Source: Solibacillus silvestris_B
GTDB lineage: Bacteria > Bacillota > Bacilli > Bacillales_A > Planococcaceae
NCBI RefSeq assembly: GCF_051967575.1
Contig: NZ_JBQCJW010000036.1
Span: 1 to 38,530 of the forward strand
Reading direction: 5' to 3'
DNA: 38,530 bases
Below, in pieces: positions 33,934 to 38,530 of this stretch; position 1 is the first letter of the stretch; each line of letters begins with the position of its first letter. A model generated the notes under the pieces. The model made no database searches and was not told the origin of the DNA. It saw nothing but the letters and a program-made list of their open reading frames with translations. The position numbers and the translations under genes were made by a program.

Positions 33934-35925
33934 TTAGTTTGTTTTAAACACGCTGACTTCTGTTAACAGGTCATCTACAATTGCCTCTAGTGCTTCCGCA
34001 GTTGCAGAGATTTCTTCGATCGAGCATAGTTGAGCTTCTGTAGAACTCGACACAGATTGCAATAATTGTTTCGATTTCGCGGAAATTTCCTCTACAACTT
34101 GAATATCTCCAACAACAAAGTCCCCATCTTTTGCTATTAAATGAGCGCGCTCCTGAATTTCAACAAGCTGTTCGGTTAAATTTTCGATGAAAGTTTTTAC
34201 TTGCAGAAAGTTTGTTTCTGTTTGGGCAAACATTTCCAATCCTTTAGAAACTTCACCTAAGCTGTCGTGCATTGATTCAACCGATTTCGAAGATTCACGC
34301 TGGATTGCGGTAATAATCTCTTTTACTTGAATCGATGAGTTGTTCGTCTGCTCCGCTAATTTCCTTACTTCTTCAGCAACAACAGCAAATCCTTTTCCAT
34401 GTTCTCCGGCACGAGCCGCTTCAATGGAGGCATTTAGTGCAAGCAAGTTTGTTTGATCTGCAATGGAAGTAATGACATTGACGATTTCATTAATTTCATT
34501 GGCATATGTATTCACTGTTGCGATATCGGAGGATAGACGATTGAATGTGCCCTCGATATTGGACATTTGCTGCTGTGTTGAAATAACGATATCATGCCCC
34601 ACATCCGCAGCGTTCACCGCATTTTGCGCACTTGCTGTCACTTGGATCGTATTATCTGAAATCGAATGGATATTTTCCGAAACTTTGCGCAATGATTTAA
34701 AACTTTTCGAAAGCTTTTTCGATTGCTGATCAAAGCCTTCCTGTACATCATTCATCGCCAGTGCAATATGCTCGGATGCTTTCCGGTTTTCCGCCAATGT
34801 AGCGGATAGCTCCTCAGATGATGCCGAAATGACGGATGATTGCTCATGTATATGCTTAATAATGGATGACAGCATCTCGCCCATTTTATTGAATGATTGG
34901 CTAAGCATCCCGATTTCATCTTTTTTGTGAATCGTCAATTGTGTACGCAAATCGCCGGAACTCATAATACCAGCAGCCTCTGTAATTTGCTTTAAAGGTT
35001 TTGTGATCGAGCGGATAATGACTATTAAAAACAAGCCTAAAATCAATAATGATGCAATGACTACATAAAGAGTCGTTTTTAAAATAGGGTTCGTTGCCTC
35101 AGTGATTTCGGCTTTGAACATCGTACCGCCAATTTTCCAGCCCGTTAACTCGTTTGTTGCCACATACATTTGCTTGTCTGCGCCTTCAAATACATATTGA
35201 AACTTGCCCTGTTCGGTCGCCAGCATCTCAACTGCCCAATTCTCCGCTGAAACATCTGTCCCGCCCTCCAATGTCGGGTGGGCAATAATTGTTTTATTTG
35301 CCGTCATTAAAAATGGATAGCCTTGCTCGCCTACTTGTATACCATTGACAATTTCAAATAATGCATCCATTCCAAGGTTGGCGGCAAAAACGCCACTGCC
35401 ATCTGCAAGTTGCTTCGATACTGTTACGACCCATTCGCCTGTAGAAGCAGATTGGTGAGGGGTCGCGATAATGTATTGTCCGGGATTACTCTCTGCTTCT
35501 TGGTACCATGGACGTGTTCGAGGGTCAAAATCGGGATTATTCATTAGTCCTAAATCAGGATATTGAATCATATCACCTTCTTTTGTACCGATAAAGGAAG
35601 ATACGATACCTTGGCTTGTTTCAAAATATTGTTCCAATTGTGTCGATATAGGGGCCCAATCTTCAGCCTTCCAATCAGTCTGTTTGAAAACGCTTGCAAA
35701 GTATTCTACATCTTGCACAATTGGCGCAACATGCTTATCGATAAAATCATCGACGGAAGCGACACTTTGCAATTCGCTCGTATGAATTTTTGCTTCAATT
35801 TCACGTTTCGCCGAAAAATAGGAAGTGGAGGCGATTAATAGTGTAGGAATCAGTAATGCAATTAAAAATGCAAACCCCAATTTATAGTTGATCGAGGCGT
35901 TTAAAGCTGTCTTGTTCTTTTTCAT
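33934..35925 (-). CDS. methyl-accepting chemotaxis protein with variant dCache sensor
   Basis: 663 aa. Membrane segments at about 14-36 and 282-305 flank an external double-Cache domain with DPRTRPWY, but the later positions differ from the first receptor: IATPHQSAS in place of TDPY, and FAANLGMD in place of IGIDL, so one expected acidic ligand residue is an Asn. HAMP and the cytoplasmic hairpin follow (NQTNLLALNASIEAARAGEH). ATG 35925 with GGGGGAAA just upstream. The ligand is likely different from that of the first receptor. Confidence 0.93.
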   Translation of the reverse strand: MKKNKTALNASINYKLGFAFLIALLIPTLLIASTSYFSAKREIEAKIHTSELQSVASVDDFIDKHVAPIVQDVEYFASVFKQTDWKAEDWAPISTQLEQYFETSQGIVSSFIGTKEGDMIQYPDLGLMNNPDFDPRTRPWYQEAESNPGQYIIATPHQSASTGEWVVTVSKQLADGSGVFAANLGMDALFEIVNGIQVGEQGYPFLMTANKTIIAHPTLEGGTDVSAENWAVEMLATEQGKFQYVFEGADKQMYVATNELTGWKIGGTMFKAEITEATNPILKTTLYVVIASLLILGLFLIVIIRSITKPLKQITEAAGIMSSGDLRTQLTIHKKDEIGMLSQSFNKMGEMLSSIIKHIHEQSSVISASSEELSATLAENRKASEHIALAMNDVQEGFDQQSKKLSKSFKSLRKVSENIHSISDNTIQVTASAQNAVNAADVGHDIVISTQQQMSNIEGTFNRLSSDIATVNTYANEINEIVNVITSIADQTNLLALNASIEAARAGEHGKGFAVVAEEVRKLAEQTNNSSIQVKEIITAIQRESSKSVESMHDSLGEVSKGLEMFAQTETNFLQVKTFIENLTEQLVEIQERAHLIAKDGDFVVGDIQVVEEISAKSKQLLQSVSSSTEAQLCSIEEISATAEALEAIVDDLLTEVSVFKTN

Positions 35926-36205
35926 GCCTAATTTCCCCCTAAAAAATCTGTTTTCTAGTACTTTTTATGTATCTCCTTTTATTATAAAATATTGTTATTT
36001 ATTAGGCGACGAAATTATTGGATAATTTTAGAAATCGCTCGCAAATAATAAAATTTTGTGACATTTCTCTTATGAATGGAGAGGGATAAATAATATTCGG
36101 AAAAAAAGGATTAATTATAAGGTATTGTCCATTATTCTTATAAACATCTAGGATTTCATAAAAAAATAGCATATGATATAGGCAATGAAGAACTGGGAGG
36201 CTATT

Positions 36206-36319
36206 ATGAAAGGGAAAAAGGCATTATACATAGGAGTTGGCTTAGTAATCGTAATTGCTTCAGCATTGGATGTTGTTTTTAAAGGATTAGGGTATCAACT
36301 ACTGCAAAAACTGCTTTAA
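36206..36319 (+). CDS. 37-aa membrane peptide
   Basis: GGGAGG (36195-36200) lies 5 bases before ATG. The product starts MKGKKALYIGVGLVIVIAS and ends FKGLGYQLLQKLL: a lysine-rich N-terminus, one hydrophobic helix and an amphipathic tail. Too short to place in a family; typical of small membrane proteins in Bacillales. It is flanked by receptor and peptidase genes on the other strand. Confidence 0.55.
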   Translation: MKGKKALYIGVGLVIVIASALDVVFKGLGYQLLQKLL

Positions 36320-36692
36320 GGGGAAGCGAATGAGGCGTCCTTATAAAGAGAATTTCACGCTTTTTTATATTGTGAGTGGAGAAAGATTGATAGAATTGAC
36401 TTTTTTATTAAAATTAAAAAGAATTATATTTTTTAACCTAATTTTAACCTTTGCTTTGTATAACTAAATTAGGTTATCCGGGAAGCAGAGTTGATCTCGC
36501 TCAAAGGATTTACTATAGGTTTCTCCACTTTTGCCCTTTCATTAAAGCTATTTCTAATGAAAGGGTCTTTTTGTGAAGTGAGATTCTATCCGTTTCTCAT
36601 AAAATTCTTCCTTTAACTGTAGCCTTTTTAATTGAAGCGGTCTTTTTTTATTAAAGAAGCAACCCTTTGGAAAAAAAGGATTGCCTAAAATT
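36320..36692. other. gene-free stretch with inverted repeat and terminators
   Basis: No gene. It holds an 11-bp perfect inverted repeat TAACCTAATTT (36434-36444)/AAATTAGGTTA (36466-36476), a plus-strand terminator CCCTTTCATTA/TAATGAAAGGG with TCTTTTTG (36534-36572), and a minus-strand terminator for the carboxypeptidase (about 36659-36686, GGCAATCCTTT/AAAGGGTTGC, then TTCTTT). A short RNA could be made between the inverted repeat and the first terminator. Confidence 0.5.
36534..36572 (+). terminator. intrinsic terminator without an adjacent long gene
   Basis: Perfect 11-bp stem CCCTTTCATTA/TAATGAAAGGG, 10-base loop, T-run TCTTTTTG. The nearest upstream plus-strand gene is the 37-aa peptide about 215 bases away, so it ends either that transcript or an unannotated small RNA. 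Confidence 0.85.
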
Positions 36693-38180
36693 TTATAAAT
36701 TGTAGAGCTTTGTATACTTTTGCTGTAAATAATCAGCTAAATATTTTGCCGAAAGCGGCTCCCCAGTACCTTCCAAAATTAATTCGTTCGGCTTTTTCAA
36801 TGCACCATATTGATGCACTTTTTCTGTTAACCAACGTTTAATCGGCGTTATATCGCCACTGTGTAACAGCTCGTCGAAATTTGGGATATCCTTATCCATT
36901 GCATGCTTCCACTGGGCTGCATACATGAAGCCAAGCGCATAGCTCGGGAAGTAACCGAAGCTGCCATCGCTCCAATGCATATCCTGAAGTACGCCTTCTG
37001 CATCGTTTTGGGGACGAATGCCCAAATATTCCTCATATTTTTCATTCCATACACGTGGCAAGTCTTCAGCTTGTAAATCCCCATTGAAAATTTCACGTTC
37101 AATTTCATAGCGAATCATAATATGAAGGGGATATGTTAGCTCGTCTGCCTCTATCCGGATAAGCGATGGTTCAGAATAATTGATTGCCTTCAAGAATTCC
37201 TCTACAGGCACACCGTTAAATTGCTCGGGCGAATGCATTTGTAAAATGGAATAATTTTGTCTCCAGAAATTCTCGTTTCGTCCAATGATATTTTCATAGA
37301 ATAACGATTGAGATTCATGGATGCCCATTGAAGCACCTGTGGATAGTGGCAAGCCGTTCAATGACGAATCAATATTTTGCTCATATAAGGCATGCCCGCA
37401 TTCATGAATAGTGCCAAATACAGCCGAACGGAAATCGCGCTCACTATATTTGGTAGTAATGCGAATATCCCCACTGTTCAAACCAATCATAAAAGGGTGT
37501 ACAGTTTCATCTAAACGTCCTGCATCAAAGTCATAGCCAAGCTGTTCCAATAACTGTATTGAAGCTGCATGTTGCCCGCTCTTCGGGAAATGCTTAAACA
37601 ATATGGCAGTGTCCGGCTTATTTGTTGATGATTCTATAGCCTTCACTAATGGGACAATCGCCGACTTAAGCTCCCCGAATAACTTGTCGAGCATATGTGT
37701 CGTCATATCCGGCTCATATTTATCCAGTAAAGTATTGTAAGCCGACCCATTTTTTAATCCCCAATATTGAATAAAGCGTTTTTGGTATTCGATGATTTCT
37801 TTCAAGTACGGTAAAAAAACTTGAAAATCTGCTTTTGCCTTTGCATCTTCCCAGGCCGATTCTGACTTTGCCTTTAAAATTGTATAGGCTTTAAATTCAT
37901 CGGCAGGAATCTTTTTGGATTCATCATAGTTTTTCTTTACTTCTTCATAAAGGCGTCGTGTGACAAAATCTAAGGTTTCGTTTTCAAGCTTAGTGAGCAT
38001 CATCCCGAGTTCATCGCTCGTTTGAAGAGCAAATAATTCTGCGGACAATGTTCCGATCACTTCCGCACGCTGCTCCAAACCTTTTCGTGGTGCTCCAGTG
38101 CGCATATCCCAATAAATGACCGAAAGTGCTTCTGAGTAATTTTGCATTTTTTTTACATAATCGATAAATGTTTGATTCAT
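36693..38180 (-). CDS. ypwA: M32 metallocarboxypeptidase (carboxypeptidase Taq/YpwA type)
   Basis: 495 aa, the usual length. The zinc motif HECGH lies at about residues 260-264, with the downstream Glu in GIHESQSLFYENIIGR, and family marks such as YWDMRTGAPRKGLEQRA near the N-terminus, DIRITTKY, and IRIEADELTYPLHIMIRYE. It removes C-terminal residues from peptides in the cytosol. ATG 38180 is chosen since the longer frame to 38204 would encode the ribosome site (AAAGGAG); the spacing of 13 is a little long. Monocistronic, upstream of the rRNA operon on the other strand. Confidence 0.93.
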   Translation of the reverse strand: MNQTFIDYVKKMQNYSEALSVIYWDMRTGAPRKGLEQRAEVIGTLSAELFALQTSDELGMMLTKLENETLDFVTRRLYEEVKKNYDESKKIPADEFKAYTILKAKSESAWEDAKAKADFQVFLPYLKEIIEYQKRFIQYWGLKNGSAYNTLLDKYEPDMTTHMLDKLFGELKSAIVPLVKAIESSTNKPDTAILFKHFPKSGQHAASIQLLEQLGYDFDAGRLDETVHPFMIGLNSGDIRITTKYSERDFRSAVFGTIHECGHALYEQNIDSSLNGLPLSTGASMGIHESQSLFYENIIGRNENFWRQNYSILQMHSPEQFNGVPVEEFLKAINYSEPSLIRIEADELTYPLHIMIRYEIEREIFNGDLQAEDLPRVWNEKYEEYLGIRPQNDAEGVLQDMHWSDGSFGYFPSYALGFMYAAQWKHAMDKDIPNFDELLHSGDITPIKRWLTEKVHQYGALKKPNELILEGTGEPLSAKYLADYLQQKYTKLYNL

Positions 38181-38337
38181 AATAGTTGTTTCGCTCCTTT
38201 CCAATTTATTATATATGGGAAATGGAAAAGTGTATAAAAGTTTTTAACAGAACATCTTTAAAAATATTCCTTGGAAATATATAAATAGGAAGGAACTAAT
38301 AGAGAAAAAAATATTGAAAAAAAGTTTTTAAAAAGTG

Positions 38338-38366
38338 TTGACGGTTTATTAAAAGGAGTGTAATAT
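38338..38366 (+). promoter_or_regulatory. rRNA operon promoter
   Basis: TTGACG (38338-38343) and TAATAT (38361-38366) with a 17-base spacer, preceded by an A/T-rich UP-like stretch (about 38305-38336). Transcription would start near 38373. The downstream leader is that of an rrn operon. Confidence 0.88.
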
Positions 38367-38372
38367 TCTAAT

Positions 38373-38530
38373 AGTCGTCAGCAACGAGCTGATAACAAAA
38401 GAGAAAAATGAACCTTGAAAACTGAACAAGCAACGTTAATGAAACAAGCTTCCTAAATGAAGCAAACAATAGATTTCAGCTTTTAGTTAAGCTGGATCGC
38501 TAGCAAAGCAAATGAGCTTTCAAACTACTT
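38373..38530 (+). other. 16S rRNA leader (5' end of an rrn operon)
   Basis: The leader has the block CCTTGAAAACTGAACAA (38413-38429), common in Bacillales rrn leaders and spacers and including the boxA-like antitermination region, and the AAGCTTCCTAAATGAAGC hairpin with later processing-stem sequence. The mature 16S (…GAGAGTTTGATC) is not reached; it should begin within some tens of bases beyond the right edge. Confidence 0.85.

Overview
The window looks like a chromosomal segment of a low-to-medium GC, motile, Gram-positive bacterium of the Bacillales. It probably belongs to the Solibacillus/Lysinibacillus group of Planococcaceae, because of strong AAGGAGG-type ribosome sites, a sigma-B-like promoter in front of a YflT-type stress gene, Bacillus-style lipoproteins, a guanidine-I riboswitch in front of a YkkCD-like pair, and a typical Bacillales rRNA leader at the right end. 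The genus is inferred, not proven.

Layout. 1-1305: a small membrane protein and its MerR regulator behind a MerR-type promoter (19-bp spacer). 1858-6598: a three-gene unit made of a very large AAA+ protein (a degenerate ClpB-like module followed by three CbbX/SpoVK-like modules, broken by a one-base frameshift), a four-helix membrane protein and a single-pass membrane protein with an external domain. 6799-10525: a chemoreceptor, a 41-aa membrane peptide, a YflT-type stress protein and a LysE-type exporter. 10719-14184: a von Willebrand A lipoprotein, a HAD phosphatase and a Crp/Fnr-type regulator. 14275-15123: guanidine-I riboswitch with its terminator and two small multidrug resistance (SMR) subunits, a guanidinium-export operon. 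15504-20394: an NCS1 permease, a TetR regulator divergent from a short-chain dehydrogenase, an array of phased 20-21 bp repeats, and a PBP4-type peptidase that lacks a signal peptide. 20494-26249: an XRE regulator fused to a desulforedoxin-like domain, a GntR regulator, and a phnDCEE transporter operon ending in a tyrosine-type phosphatase. 26479-29407: a DUF418 membrane protein, then an ECF sigma factor and an overlapping membrane anti-sigma-like protein. 30219-32721: a sulfonate/taurine/thiamine-precursor-type ABC transporter on the minus strand. 32864-38180: a Nudix hydrolase, a small conserved-looking protein, a second chemoreceptor, a 37-aa membrane peptide and an M32 carboxypeptidase. 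38338-38530: an rRNA promoter and leader; the 16S gene should start just past the right end.

The most unusual items are: (1) the multi-AAA+/two-membrane-protein unit, which I cannot match to a named system; (2) a palindrome-rich element of about 300 bp present twice in opposite orientation, both times between the 3' ends of convergent genes (12311-12615 and 29659-29955), with four palindromes at conserved spacing; (3) a nine-unit TTAGAACA array phased at about two helical turns (18740-18911); and (4) the XRE-desulforedoxin fusion. All calls come from reading the sequence; no database search was run.
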